A stretch of 64,000 nucleotides of DNA from Antedon bifida (taxonomy: Eukaryota; Echinodermata; Crinoidea; Comatulida; Antedonidae), in contig OY727094.1 in assembly GCA_963402885.1 (NCBI GenBank), forward strand, positions 36,272,501 to 36,336,500, in the 5' to 3' direction. The notes under the pieces are model-generated. The model did no database searches. It saw only the letters and a program-made list of their open reading frames with translations, and was not told where the DNA came from. Below, one piece after another: positions 33,244 through 45,499 of this stretch; the first letter of the stretch is position 1, and each line of letters opens with the position of its first letter. Made by a program: the position numbers and the translations under genes.

Positions 33244-36200
33244 AATTTACGTATTTGAAGATATGTATTCAGACAGAATGTTATGGCAACACTAATATCG
33301 GCCGAGTAATGTACGTCTGTGACGATTTCAAAATTTATCGAATAACGTTTCTCGTTGTTTCAGAACAAAGGATGTATCAACTGGATCGAAAATAATAAAC
33401 AGGGGACTTACATTTATTGACGATCCAGTAATATTATTATCATCACTCAGTCAGGCATATACTGTAATTGTTAATTGATGTGACGAAATATAAAGAATAT
33501 AAAGAAAAAAAATACCATTAAATCTATGATAACAAACTTTAGAGTCGGTTCTGAGTAAAGTCCGTGTCCAAGTCTGCTTTCCAGCAAAGTGACAAATATA
33601 TATTCAAGGTGAAATTCATCGGTGATCATTGCGAAATACAAAGTGGCGATTGTGGGATACATGTGATTAAATTTACATATGTATTTATAGCCTAGACATA
33701 TCAATAACTATTATACTTATTAAAGTTATTAGTAGAATTGTGGTTATTGGTAGTTGTTGGATGTAGTATTCTATTCATTTATTCATTCATATATTTGGTC
33801 AAAACAACAATATACTATAGCAAAATACATTATAGGAGTTTAAAATGTTTAAACCTTCCATTACAAGCAGACATGATATGAAATATTAACTGTTAAACAA
33901 TATAGCCAGGTTTATTTCCGTTAAGGTCCTGAAAAAAAAACGTTTTCAGAATAATTAAGTTACCTCGTTTAATCAAATTATTGTTTATTATTATGAACCT
34001 AAAGCTAAAGAGAAATAAATGTTACCGTACGTTTGATTTAGATGGAATGAAATTTCCACCACTTTGTCTAGTATTTGTTAGTACCTTTTTGTATAGATTG
34101 GTGTGATGTGTCTTTATTGTTCAAACACTTTAAAACTGACATATTTTCTTCAACTTTTAATTTCAAAAGAGTAGATTAATAGTCAAATGTTTTTTTTTTA
34201 CTGTGAACAATCTTTTATTATTTATTTTATTATTCTTTATCTTTATTTATTCATTTATTTATTTACTATCTTCAGTTATGATAACAGAAAATAGGTTCAT
34301 GTTCAGGCGCTATTGAAAGGACCCGTCACGTCTCTAATTAATTACCTATTACTGTATTACGACAGAGGGCGCTCTATTTAATATTTCGGCATGGCTCTGT
34401 ATTTTGGACTCTATTAAATGATATTATTTTGTGACGTCATAGTCTTTTGTGGTCTGTAAAAATAATACATGTACAATCGACAACAACAAATTAATGTAAA
34501 TATTATTTTTTCCTTGTTACCTCTGCCTAGGAGATTGTGTTTTCGCCCCTGTCTATGGGTTTGTTTTCTAGGTTGTAGACGTAGTTTCAAATTTAATATT
34601 AGTAAAACTACAGATTTGGGACAAGTCTATTCAATTGACGTACATTTCGAGTAGGATAGAATCCTAGTTTTACCTTGGGCATGAAAACAAAAATAAAATG
34701 AAAGAATTGACAGTAAGTTTAATATAGAAGTTGACTCTTGATATGAAGTTGAAATATGTGGACAAAACATAATAAATTTAGAAACAAAATAATCTGAATC
34801 TATTGAGGACTACTTAACTAATACTATGTACTGCTAGTGCTAACAGCTACAATAATGTTCTATTTATTTTTAGTGGATTCTTAAAACGCAATTTTCTCGA
34901 AACGGAATACATCTTCGATCGATGACAAACAATGATGTGCAGGAAAGCTTAACCAACATAAATAACATAGCGTATTGGCAGGAGTATTAACAATAGAAAT
35001 TAAACGTTTACGTAGGCCTAAATTTCTCACGAATTTGGAAACCTTCCTCTAGATGTTCGTAATCATTCTGTGCAAGAATGAATTGGGTCTTCCTAAATAT
35101 ATTGTATTATATATTGTGATTTGATTTGTTTATAGATTCCAATTATAAAAACAAAGAGTCAAGCTTGCTTTGTAAAAGTTCTGAGAAAAGAACAAGAAAA
35201 TTGATTACAATACAGTATTTTATAGGCCTATCTACAGGTACTTATTACCTGAGAAAACCAATTAAATGAATACATTTGTTAAAAATCGGTATCATTGTTA
35301 TTTTGTTTATTACTGCAGGGAGTCTAGGCTTAAAGTTTATTTGTTTGTAACAAAAAACTTATCTAGGCTTCCTTCTACACATGCTTTTTACTATGTTTAT
35401 ATCTTGTGTAGAAAATTGTTGAATAAACGAAACGAAACGAAACCGAAATTTATTTTTAATATACATTGCAATTATTTTATTACAACGTGATGGTAGTACA
35501 GGTATTAATAATATTCTGAAACATTTTTATCTAAGTAAGAATTACCGGTATAGGTTGATCCAGCTAGCAGTAGCGAAATTGTTCTTCGTTCAAACCAAAC
35601 CGCTTAAGAGGTTTACAGTATCTGTATCTACCACCTAATCAAGATATCCATAAGTTTAATGTTTGATATCATTTTCTTTATTAACAAGTATTTAAAGGAA
35701 GATGTTGTTTAAACAAAAATCACTAAATATAATAATAGTTAAATTGAAAATTACCCAAAACTATTCCTAAATTATATAATTGCGCTTCCTGAACAAAATT
35801 ATTAAATACATGTTTAGAAAAAAAGATAATATTAAAAAATGTTAATTTGATTATTTGCTCTAAAACTAAACTATGTTCTGTTCTAAATTCTTAACTGCAA
35901 AAGAAAACTTGCCATCATTGACATTACGTCTTCTATTTGCAAAGCAGCAATTATTTCTTTGCATTACAATGAAGGTGAAAATATTTGCTAAAGCTTTAAA
36001 ACCCGTTAATTAAATGTCGTTCGTTTCCATATTCGTTTACCTAATGAACTAATTCATTCTTCACCTTTGAAAAACCGCATATGTATATTTAAAATAATAC
36101 TTTTAATCACTCTCTATGTTTTTGGTGAGGTAAACTTTGCATTCTATTGATCTTAGCGCAAAACCTCCCACATTTAAGAATACCACCGTGCAGGGGCGCG

Positions 36201-36654
36201 GCCAGTGGGGTCCTGACCCCCATTGTCCCCTTCACAACGAATCGTCACATCGCAATATTCTCAACTTTTTATCAACAAAATAGAAACAAACGACGTATCG
36301 ATGCAAAGTGTCGTATTGCGTAATCACAAGTGGGAACAGTGCTGTAAACATCGCTACGGGCAGTTTGATTTCACGCAAGAACAGAGAAAAGTATGCGGGG
36401 ATGAAGTCTACGGCAACTAACATTGACGAGCAAGCCGAGCAGGTTTGATTTCACCGAAAGGACGTGACGCAACACAAGCGAGTTGACACAGTTCGAATAA
36501 TAATCGCTTGTGAATGGTCAAATTATTTACCTTGCGTTTACGTCTTTGCGTAACGTTTACGTTGCCTAGGTTACGTTGCTAGTGGGAAAACCACGCTTAC
36601 GGCGGGCCGGGAATCAATTACTTTTGATTTCACGCAACAAACACAATTAAGGCA
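33244..36654. other. 3.4-kb gene-free spacer
   Basis: AT-rich, with T runs and TTTA repeats (33775-33800, 34190-34270). A block at 36190-36640 is more CpG-rich; it opens CAGGGGCGCGGCCAGTGGGG, reminiscent of hAT-type transposon ends, but I find no matching far end. Short open frames here are not recognisable genes. Confidence 0.4.
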
Positions 36655-37649
36655 AGAACACTAGAGTAACATAGTAGGCCTACATCGCGTATTCGGGTTC
36701 GGGGTACGTGGGGTGAATCGGGTCAAAGTCTATGGCCGGAAACTAATTTTGGGTTTACAACCCTCTCTACCCAAAACAACAAACAGGCAAAACAAGATAA
36801 TAATAATAATAAATGTGGTTATAATTATGTTTGGCAGGAATATAGCAAGTTCTGTTATTAGTGTTAAAATTGTCATATTTGTGTGCGCGTAAACTGATTC
36901 AAATGATCTAGATTGATAAAGCTTCCAGGGGCTTCGCTTTCAGTGCCTTTTTTTATGTTAGTTAATCTCACTTTGAACATTGTTGTTGTCGTCGCCGACA
37001 TCGTCGTCGTTATTCTTCTTTTCAAAATAACAAAATAAACATGGCAATAAAGTATATACTTCATTCAAACAAGCACCATAACATTTGTACATTCGTAGAC
37101 AACGGCTAAATTGCACTAATAAATATAATATATAAAAATGAACTATACATTAAAATTCATTTGCAAATCCTCTAGATAAAAGAGTAAACAATATTCTCAT
37201 AATATCAATAGAAACTTGCTTTAAAATACATATAATAAAATATCAGCCTCAAACAGCAAGAGGATAATATTGATGTTAAGAAGTTTAATTTAAAAAGGAA
37301 TGGAGCTATTAGTAAAAAGTTTAGTTCGAGTTGGGGACTTGAGATACAAATACGGTTGCGAAGGTTTCTACCGTTAGTTTGGAGACGGGTAGGGGGAATT
37401 AAAAGTCATTTAAGATTCATAACGGAAACACTTCTTCCAGAAAAATACACAACAATCACATTAATATTGATTTTTAAAAAGATTTTTGTTTAGCATAACA
37501 ATGAAAACGTATAACAACGCTGACACCTTTTCCTAACATAATAAAAATTAAGTGTTTTAATGTGGTTCGAACCCTCCTTTGGTAGTTTCTTGTTTTCAGA
37601 AAGTGAAGCAAGAAAGTGGATAATGCGATGAATAACATCTTCACCAAAA
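36655..37649. repeat. Segmental duplication, downstream flank, copy 1
   Basis: Matches 42942-43870 with small indels (shared GGCAAGAACACT, TACAACCCTCTCTACCCAAA, TCAGTGCC, GTTGTTGTCGTCGCCGACAT). It is the 3' flank of the class A gene at 37650, and the other copy is the 3' flank of the class A pseudogene at 43880. The gene and its flank were duplicated together. Confidence 0.85.
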
Positions 37650-39500
37650 TCAGTTATCACTTTCTAGTTGTTTCGATAAAATACGCATTGTTAATTGTTG
37701 TCTTTCAATCATATCTTGCTGTTCTTTTACCATTGCCGTTAATGAAGCGATATTGCTAGCCATATCCGACATAGTACCAGGCATAGCTGTGCAATATGGA
37801 CACAACCACACTGTGGGTATCGTGGTTGACTTAATTTTGAGACAAGGTTTATGGTATTTTTTTTGACAAAGCGAACATTTTAGTAGATTATCATTCATTA
37901 AGACATTGTCAAACTTACACTGTTGGATACAAATACGTCTTCCGGTATTAGATATTGTACTTTCATTTTCTATCTTTTCATTGTCGGTGCCAGTAGGTGT
38001 AGCATGTGTATGTACTATATCTGTGTAATCAACTCCATCAATTGTTCGTATCACTCCGACTTCATTTTCAATTTTTGGATGATCAATATCAATATATGTT
38101 AGATTTTCAGTCGTTTCTTTGTCATTTATTATGTCTGTTTCAAGATCTAGGCCTATGGGTAATTTTAGTCGCATTGTTTCACTGTCGTGTTCATTGATGT
38201 CTCTTGAGCCCGAAGCACCGACAACGTTTACCTCATACAGTTTTGTTTCGTAGATATGTTGTGGGGTCGAGTTAAACGTTGATGAACCGTCTACAACACT
38301 CATGGTTTTTCGATTGTTAAGTTGTTTCATCTTTCGGATGCTTATTATAACAATAATTATGATAACCACTCCTATCGATGTAAGAGATACACTTATAGTA
38401 ATCGTAAACCTATAATCACCATAGTTAATATCATCTTTATTATAATTTTCAGTTGATTGGTTATTTATTCCAAGCGTTGTTACAGGTTTGATTGTAGTAC
38501 CATTGGTTGTGCTATATTCTGCATATGTTTTGTGATCCCAAACCAAAGTTAACAACTGACTGATATTACCAAAATAATTATCAGCTGAAACAATAACATC
38601 TGTTCCGTTTGTAACATTATAAATATTACACATGTAATGTATAGAGTTGTCTGACCTTCCAGATGAGTTACAGGAGACACGACCGTTTAAACCGTAATTA
38701 TTTGACCAACTCACAATGGCTTCAGGATTTGATGTGATATTCACTGTTATTGTCGCATTACTTGAGTCATTTATTAAGTCAGCAATTGAGTAGGTAACAC
38801 TCGTTAAAAACAGTTTTGGAGAATAGCTGACATTAAGTGGTCCACTCGTACAGTTTACTGTCGTATTTATTGGAATTGAAAATATGGCTGTGCAGCACAG
38901 CACGGCATTATTTAGATCATCCGATATTGTTATATTGTGTGATAAACGGTTGAATGTTGAAGAGGCCAGTTTTTGTCCTGTTCTGTTGTTTTTGTAAATA
39001 ACCGATAATTCTAAGTTACTTGCAGGGCGTTTGCCGTCATCTAGGAAACACCCAAACGTTATTACGTCCCCTTCTTTGACGTCGCGTTTAACACCAGTAC
39101 ATGTGGGACTTGCAGGCAACGAGTATAGAGTTACATTTGAAACATTGCTGAATTCACACGTTTTTATTTTGAGATCGAAACACACTTTACATTTGTACAT
39201 ACCTGTATTGAACCATACAGCTTTATTAATCAGTAGTTTGAAGGTTTTACTCGTAAAGTTCTCAACAATATAATCGAAATCTAGTGTATTTGTATTTTCA
39301 TCAATTTTTAGATTGTCTTTATACCAATCCACCTCATATACATCCATGTCTTCTTGTACTACACAATTCAGCTCCACTTTGCTAAACAAGGGTAAAACAC
39401 TCATTGAAGGCGTTATAGTTACGTTATAGATCGCTTTAGCTTTTAATAAGCCTATAAAATAAAACAAGAGTAACCACCAGATATCCATACTGAGCAACAT
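37650..39500 (-). CDS. Class A Ig receptor with ITIMs and PHD finger
   Basis: Single-exon gene, 616 codons, with signal peptide MLLSMDIWWLLLFYFIGLL. Three Ig-like domains: about 24-125 (C46, W59, C104 plus C107 and C115), 128-227 and 230-322. Membrane segment about 365-388, then IRKMKQ. The tail has YETKLYEV, two ITIM-like motifs (LTYIDI with Y469, VDYTDI with Y492), a C4HC3 PHD-type finger (C524, C528, C542, C545, H550, C553, C567, C570; VWLCPYC), and a coiled coil from about 574 to the end. This is the cleanest representative of the class: one copy of each signalling module. Domains 1-2 are almost identical at DNA level to the gene at 28052, whereas domain 3 and the tail differ. Predicted to be an inhibitory receptor; the role of the finger is unknown. 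Confidence 0.9.
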   Translation of the reverse strand: MLLSMDIWWLLLFYFIGLLKAKAIYNVTITPSMSVLPLFSKVELNCVVQEDMDVYEVDWYKDNLKIDENTNTLDFDYIVENFTSKTFKLLINKAVWFNTGMYKCKVCFDLKIKTCEFSNVSNVTLYSLPASPTCTGVKRDVKEGDVITFGCFLDDGKRPASNLELSVIYKNNRTGQKLASSTFNRLSHNITISDDLNNAVLCCTAIFSIPINTTVNCTSGPLNVSYSPKLFLTSVTYSIADLINDSSNATITVNITSNPEAIVSWSNNYGLNGRVSCNSSGRSDNSIHYMCNIYNVTNGTDVIVSADNYFGNISQLLTLVWDHKTYAEYSTTNGTTIKPVTTLGINNQSTENYNKDDINYGDYRFTITISVSLTSIGVVIIIIVIISIRKMKQLNNRKTMSVVDGSSTFNSTPQHIYETKLYEVNVVGASGSRDINEHDSETMRLKLPIGLDLETDIINDKETTENLTYIDIDHPKIENEVGVIRTIDGVDYTDIVHTHATPTGTDNEKIENESTISNTGRRICIQQCKFDNVLMNDNLLKCSLCQKKYHKPCLKIKSTTIPTVWLCPYCTAMPGTMSDMASNIASLTAMVKEQQDMIERQQLTMRILSKQLESDN

Positions 39501-39995
39501 TTCTATTGAAAGTGTTCCGTGTGATGCGATAGCTTCGTTTCTAATACGCTAATTTATGTTTCGGTTTTGACGTATGTTATGGCGCCTACGATTTTAAAAG
39601 TTTAATTATAACGTTTAAATAAAATTGTTGATACTGTCAGAACTTCTATTCTATAGCCCACTGTATAAATAAAACAAATAACAATAAATAAAACAGTAGA
39701 CTTAATATATGTAGGCCTATACAAGCTACTAATATTTTATGTCAACCTATTTTGACGATTAATCGAATTAAGTGTATTTATTGTGGTTTTATAAACTGTC
39801 CGTAATGTAAATAATTGAAGTTTAGTCAAAGTTATAACAAGAATTAAGATTCAATAAACTTTATTGTTCACAGTTATTAATATTACATAACGGTACAGTT
39901 TGGTATGAAAGAGCATTATAACAATTGTATATAATAGTCTATATAATTATTTAAATGTAATAAATTGGGGACAAAATAAACCTGACTACAAACAT

Positions 39996-42205
39996 TCAAT
40001 TCAATTCAATTTTATTTTCATAAGATACATCATTGTGAAATAACATGACAGTTTTTTTTAAAAGTAGAATGCACTTATGCTGGAGAAACATAAATAAGCC
40101 CAAAGGGATTTAAGGCTAGTTTCACCAAAAAAAAAAAAATTCAAAAAGTATATATAATAAATGTTTCAAAAGTAGTCAATAAATAAATGAAAATAATGGT
40201 TAATAATTTTAAATTTATATAGCGCAAAATACAAATAGTCTATATGCGATGTTTAGCACAAGTGTAAAAATGAAAATGTTGATGTAAAATAAACGACGAA
40301 ATAGCCTAAGAAAACAGAATAAATTGACCAAGACAACAGAAAAGAAAGTCCGAAAACGGAATCTCACATCACCACACTGTTTCACTAACTTGTCACGACA
40401 AGCTAGCTATTTATTCACAAGTGTCATAGTGATGTGAGCATCTGACTGTCTTGCCTAACAAACAATAAATGAATAAAATGTATATGAAAAAATAATGAAT
40501 TCACACAGAACGAAACAAGTGAGTCTTCAAGTGAGCTTTGAAGATCGAAACGGACGGAGACTCACGAATCACCAAAGGCAAAGAATTCCAGAATTTTGGA
40601 GCAGCGACCACGAAAGATCGATCCCCACATGACTTCAATCTACACCGTGGATAGTCAAGAATGGTTAAGTTAAGTTAACGAGTACAGGTCGCCGAGCGAA
40701 ACTTGATTAACTCTGAAATATACGCTGGAGACAAATGGTGAATGGATTTGAAAACAAATAAAAGAACTTTGAAAACAATACGCTTTTCAACAGGGAGCCA
40801 ATGGAGACGACGGAGAACAGGGGTGATATGTTGCAATTTAGGTGTTCGAGTGATGAGACGGGCAGCACTATTCATTAGTAGTTGAAGTATTCTAATAGAT
40901 GTTTGAGGCAATCCATAAAGAACTCCATTACAATAGTCCAATCTTGATGTTACTAGGGCATGCAGTAGCTTTAATGTAGCATCCTCGTTTAAGAAACGTC
41001 TAACTACCCTGATGTTTCAGAGTTGAAAAGATACTGCTCGGCTAGTATTGGTGATATGCCCATTCATGGATAAAGCGGAGTCAAATGTTACGCCGACATT
41101 ACGTACCTCAGACGATGGAATGATATAGGCGTCTCCCACACGAATGGTTTCAATTATGGGCATGTTTGCATGTCGTTTGGGCTTTATATGAAGGACTTCA
41201 GTATTATCGGTGTTACAGCGAAGCATGTTGGAAGACAGCCACGAATGTACATCATCAATACATGCCTCTAGGATGCGGACTGACTCAGTGGTATTCTCTG
41301 GATTAAAAGAAGTATACAGTTGAGTATCATCAGCGTAAATGTGATACTTGATTGCATGTTTATATTTCGGTATCTTTTATTCATCAACAAGTATATACAT
41401 AAAACAATTCATGGCAGTATAAACTGAATTGCGAACTGAGTAGTTAAATACATTATACAAAATATACAGAATTAAACAAAATGAGCAAAATGAAGATTAA
41501 TACAATAGTTTGTGAATAATATCACCGAGAGGGCGCATGTAAATTAAGAACAAAATGGGCCCCAGGGTGGAACCTTGGGGGACACCAAAATCTATAGAAA
41601 CAGGATCGGAGATAGCTGATTCCACTCTAACAGACTGTTTTCTCGATGTTATGTATTAGAGTTGAACCATGCCAACACTGTACCAGAAAGACCTAAGTCT
41701 GAAAGTCGATCTATGAGGATACAATGGTCAATTGTATCGAAGGCCGCAGACAAGTCCAGGTACACAGACACTGTACAGTGTCCCTTGTCGAGGGCCTGCA
41801 AAATATCGTTATTTACTTTCAGTACAGCAGATTCTGTGCTGTGTGCCTTTCTATAGGCTGACTGGTAAGGATCGAATAAATTATTTAGATTTAAAAATTT
41901 AACCAAAATTGAACAAACTACCTTCTCGATAACTTTAGATACAAAAGCAATGTTAGTGACAGGCCGGTAATTAGCAAAAGATTGAGGATCTACTGTAGAT
42001 TTCTTTAATAGCGGAGTTATAACACCAATTTTCAAAGCATCAGTAAAAATGACAGATAAAGAGATGAATTGATTAGGGAGCGTAATATCGAGACGGTACA
42101 GCCCAGTCTACAAATAATCTTGGTAGGGAAAGGGTCTAAATCGCAGGATTTAGACATCATAGATTTAATTATTTCCGCTACCTCGTTGTTAGTGACTAAT
42201 TAAGC
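39996..42205 (-). mobile_element. LINE (CR1/L2-like), 5'-truncated, dead
   Basis: Minus-strand RT: DPFPTKII block near 42110, KIGVITPLLKK and SFANYRPVTN at 42035-41950, VYLDLSAAFDTIDH at about 41760, GVPQGSTLGPILFLIY near 41560, IYADDTQLYTSF near 41330, and the C-terminal LITRTPKLQHITPVLRRLHW block at 40850. The 3' end at 39996-40010 is a TTGAA repeat. It is broken by frameshifts and by an unrelated 160-bp insert (41358-41520) between the GVPQGS and YADD motifs. It landed where the duplicated receptor upstream region ends. Confidence 0.9.
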
Positions 42206-42309
42206 TACATACACAAGCACAAGGCACAGGACAAAAACACGTGACAAAACGAGGACAGAAGGGACGAAGACGCTGGACAAGAGTTAAAAAACTGGGTTAG
42301 AGGAGAACG

Positions 42310-42860
42310 ATTGAATTCTTAGGGCAGATCGATTGAATACTTTGATACCAACGATGATTTGTAGCTAAACTTGAAGGATTCGAAAGAGCGGTTAGTTAGG
42401 GAGGTGTGAAAAGAATTCCATAAACTGGGGCCAGTGGATTTAATTGAGTTTCTTGCTGTGGAATGGTTATTGATAGGGATATATTTGTTAGAGTTGCGGG
42501 TGTTATAATTGTGAACTTCGTTGTTTTTTGTAAAGAATCGGTTAAATGTGAGAAGTTTCTGATTACTAAATTTGTGCATGAACAAAGCCGTCTGTAATTT
42601 ATTTATGTCGAAGATGTTAAGAATTTTTACTTTTTAGAAAAGGGGTTTGGAATGAGTGAGGTGTTGGGAATGGGTACAGATGCGGATCGCCTTTTTTTGT
42701 AATTTAAAAAGTTTGTCTTGTTGTTTCTGTGGTAGTCCATGGACAAAGTGTTTGGTGTTTGGAATGTGTGACAGCCCAAGCAATGTTGCAATAATTAAGA
42801 TGTGGCATCAAAAAAGTTGCACATTAAATCAAATTATGTTTTAAAATTACAAATAACAAA
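42310..42860 (-). mobile_element. Second LINE 3' fragment (RT C-terminus)
   Basis: The frame 42585-42319 encodes HNYNTRNSNKYIPINN and GPSLWNSFHTSL, the typical C-terminus of a Jockey/CR1-group RT, different in sequence from the neighbouring LINE. Upstream codons to about 42860 (NIAWAVTHSKH, LYPFPTPHS) belong to the same element but are interrupted by stops. Confidence 0.75.
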
Positions 42861-42941
42861 TTACTCTTGCCTCTTGTACAAAAATGAAGTATTTTGGACA
42901 AGTAGTTCTCGGAAAAATGCAATTTCAGTTTACTTGTTCAG

Positions 42942-43870
42942 GCAAGAACACTGGAGTAACATAGTTGGCATACATCGCGTAGTCGTGTTCAAAGTCTATG
43001 GTGGGCAACTGATTTCGGGTTTAGGCCTACAACCCTCTCTACCCAAACAACAAACAAGCAAAACAACATAATAATAAATGTGGTTGTATGTTTGGCAGGA
43101 ATATAACAAGTTCTGTAATGAAAATGAGAGTTGTTTTTTTGTTGAAGTGTATTAGTGTTAACATTGTCATTGTGTGCGCGTAAACTGATTCAAATGATTT
43201 AGATTGCCACAGCTTCCAGGGGCTTCGCTTTCAGTGCCCTTTTTTGTGTTAGTTACTCTCACTTTGAACATTGTTGTTGTCGTCGCCGACATCGTTGTCG
43301 TTATTCTTCTTTTCAAAATAACAAATTAAACATGGTAATAAAGTATATATATATCACTTTATTAAAAAAAACATAACTTTGTACATTCATAGACAACGGC
43401 TAAATTGCACTTACAATTACAAGTATAAAAATATATATAACACAGAACTATATACTGTACATTTTAATTTACAAATTTACAAATCATCTAAATAAAAATA
43501 GTAAAAAACATTCTCATAAAATCAATAGAAACTTGCTTTTAAAATACATATAGGCCTAATATACAGAATATAAAATCAGTCTGGAACAGCAGAGTGGATA
43601 ATATTGCTGTTAAGAAGTGTAGGCCTAGTGTAAACAGGGAATTAAATGTAATTTAAGATTCATAACGGAAACAGTATTTCCAGAAAAATAATCACATTAA
43701 TATTGATTTTTAAAAAAGACTTTTGTTTAGCATAACAACGAAAACATAAAACAACGCTGGCACCTTTTCCTAACAAAATAAAAATAAAATGTCGTTTTTG
43801 AATGTGGTTCATTGGTAATTTCTTGTTTTCAAAATGTGAAGCAAGAAAGTGAATAATGCGATAAATAACT
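42942..43870. repeat. Segmental duplication, downstream flank, copy 2
   Basis: Counterpart of 36655-37649. Being truncated and slightly shorter, it marks the 3' flank of the class A pseudogene next to it. Confidence 0.85.
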
Positions 43871-43879
43871 AACAGAACC

Positions 43880-44180
43880 TCCTCAGTATCGTGGTTGACT
43901 TAATTAAGACAATGTTTATGGTATTGTTTTTGACAAAGCGAACATTTTAGCTGATATCTCCTGAGACCGATTCATTAACACTACATACTTCATATAGTTT
44001 GGTTTCGTAGATATGTTGTATCGGGTGTTGTCTGTTCGGTGTGGATGAATCTCTATTTACATTAAGACTTTGATTCTGACGATTGCTCTTTCTGAGTTTT
44101 ATTATAATGTTAATAATAATGGTAAATGTGTTCCCACTTGCACGCCAAACTTTAAAAAAATTAAAGTTTTTAAATCCCAT
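43880..44180 (-). pseudogene. Class A receptor pseudogene (membrane, tail, PHD scraps)
   Basis: The minus-strand frame 44180-43947 keeps the end of a membrane segment (IIINIIIKLRKSNRQ), then RDSSTPNRQHPIQHIYETKL and YEVCSVNESVSG, almost the same as residues 388-437 of the gene at 48877. Directly after it, 43960-43890 retains a scrap of the PHD finger (CSLCQKQYH-like with the KCSLCQ block). Ig domains, ITIMs and coiled coil are gone. It lies just downstream of the class B gene at 44333, repeating the B-then-A order. Confidence 0.88.
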
Positions 44181-44296
44181 ATATATAGCTCATCGGATTG
44201 AAAGATGACCCCCGTTTTTCACTTATCACTTATTTATGGAAGCCAATGATAAAATTGCTGTGAATCCTCATATGGCCACCGGATTTAAACAAGGCC

Positions 44297-44389
44297 ATAT
44301 ACATGGCTGCAGTCGCGTGCTCAAGTTAGTGTTTACAGACAAACTGACCGACCGACCAACCGACTGACATAGTGAGCTGTAGAGTCTAT
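44297..44389 (-). repeat. GTCG-repeat element overlapping a receptor 3' end
   Basis: On the minus strand: GACTCTACAGCTCACTATG, GTC-type units, TGTAAACACTAACTTGAGC, ACGCGACTGCAGCC and GGCCTTGTT. It is the same subfamily as 905-1000. Its first 57 bases are the last codons and the stop of the class B gene at 44333-45499. Confidence 0.85.
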
Positions 44390-45499
44390 GAGTTTTTTTA
44401 GAGTGTATAAAAAGACTGCAAAAACCACTAGAATAGACATTGCTCCAAAAATAATAAATGTTATAGGCCTATTATTATCTTTACCATTTTCATTTATAGA
44501 AGTAATAATGGAAGCATATAAAGTAATAATGTGGCTATCTTTACCAATAGTATTAGTTGCGGTAAACTTAATCAAAGTACCATTATCAAATTCTGTAAAT
44601 TCACTGTCTTTTATATATAAGTAATAAATACCGTGAAGTTCACTTGGAAATATTTCAGATTGAGGGCACGCTATCGATTGATTGTTCCGCCAACAATTAA
44701 AGAAAATAGTTGCTGCGGGGTAAGACGATACATTTATCGATATGTTGAGATGATCCCCTATGTGATATTCTATTCCACTTGGCATACTTTGAAACCGTGG
44801 TCGATAGGTAACATTAAGTCGTGGTGTAGAGCAATTCAGGCTATGTTGAAGTAGTTTATGTGATGCTCCAAAATAAAATGTTTTCATGTTACGAGTAACA
44901 GCAATTTCCAAATTAAATTCATCATACTGAATTTTCTTTAGGTGTTTACCTTCCACATCATGATATTCGCCTTCGGTATCCATCATCAAGATCGAAACTT
45001 CAGCAGGAACGTCGCCCATTAAGGTGGTGTAGGTTAGAGTAACTATTTCGCCTTCTACAACATCAGTTTTATCAATGGAACACAATATCTTGGGGTTAGT
45101 AGGCAACTCATATACTTCGACGTCATATATTTCCGCTTTTTCGGAAATAGTAGGCCTACCTGTTTCAGATATTAATTTGCAAATGTACAAACCTTCAAAA
45201 TCTCTCGTAACCTTTTTTATAACAAGACAATAATTCCGTGTTTCCCCGTCATACTCAATTTTAAATAAGGATTCAAAAGATGTTGTTTGATTGTGACTCA
45301 GTTTAGTTACAGCGTATTGAGTGACATGATACCAAGCCACGTAATAATCACCTATATGATCAATCAGACAGCAGTCTAATCGAACATTCTCAGCTCCAAT
45401 AAGCGTCTGTAATGTTTCTGTTGGTATCTCAGACTGGTTTTCTGACAAACAGCAATAAAAAAGACCAAGAAAGTAAAATATCTTGCATACGGAATTCAT
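44333..45499 (-). CDS. Class B Ig receptor with transposon-derived tail
   Basis: Single-exon gene, 388 codons. Signal peptide MNSVCKIFYFLGLFYCCLSE; Ig-like domains at about 27-126 (C43, W56, C107), 131-228 (C140, C223) and 233-328. Membrane segment about 345-366, then LKKLI. The last 17 residues, from D372 to L388 (ending SRLVGRSVCL), are encoded by a GTCG-repeat element, including the TAA stop. The natural 3' end has therefore been replaced. The ectodomain is intact, with many sequons (NQT, NGT, NIS, NVS, NCS), so the protein could still reach the surface. Its closest relative here is the gene at 32176. Confidence 0.87.
   Translation of the reverse strand: MNSVCKIFYFLGLFYCCLSENQSEIPTETLQTLIGAENVRLDCCLIDHIGDYYVAWYHVTQYAVTKLSHNQTTSFESLFKIEYDGETRNYCLVIKKVTRDFEGLYICKLISETGRPTISEKAEIYDVEVYELPTNPKILCSIDKTDVVEGEIVTLTYTTLMGDVPAEVSILMMDTEGEYHDVEGKHLKKIQYDEFNLEIAVTRNMKTFYFGASHKLLQHSLNCSTPRLNVTYRPRFQSMPSGIEYHIGDHLNISINVSSYPAATIFFNCWRNNQSIACPQSEIFPSELHGIYYLYIKDSEFTEFDNGTLIKFTATNTIGKDSHIITLYASIITSINENGKDNNRPITFIIFGAMSILVVFAVFLYTLKKLIDSTAHYVSRLVGRSVCL

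Noticed and set aside
33471-33704. Minus-strand 77-codon frame upstream of the class B gene
   Set aside because: No domain, ends in a phenylalanine run from T-rich DNA; no support as a gene.
36190-36640. Complete hAT transposon
   Set aside because: Only one end resembles a hAT terminus; no far end, target duplication or transposase seen.
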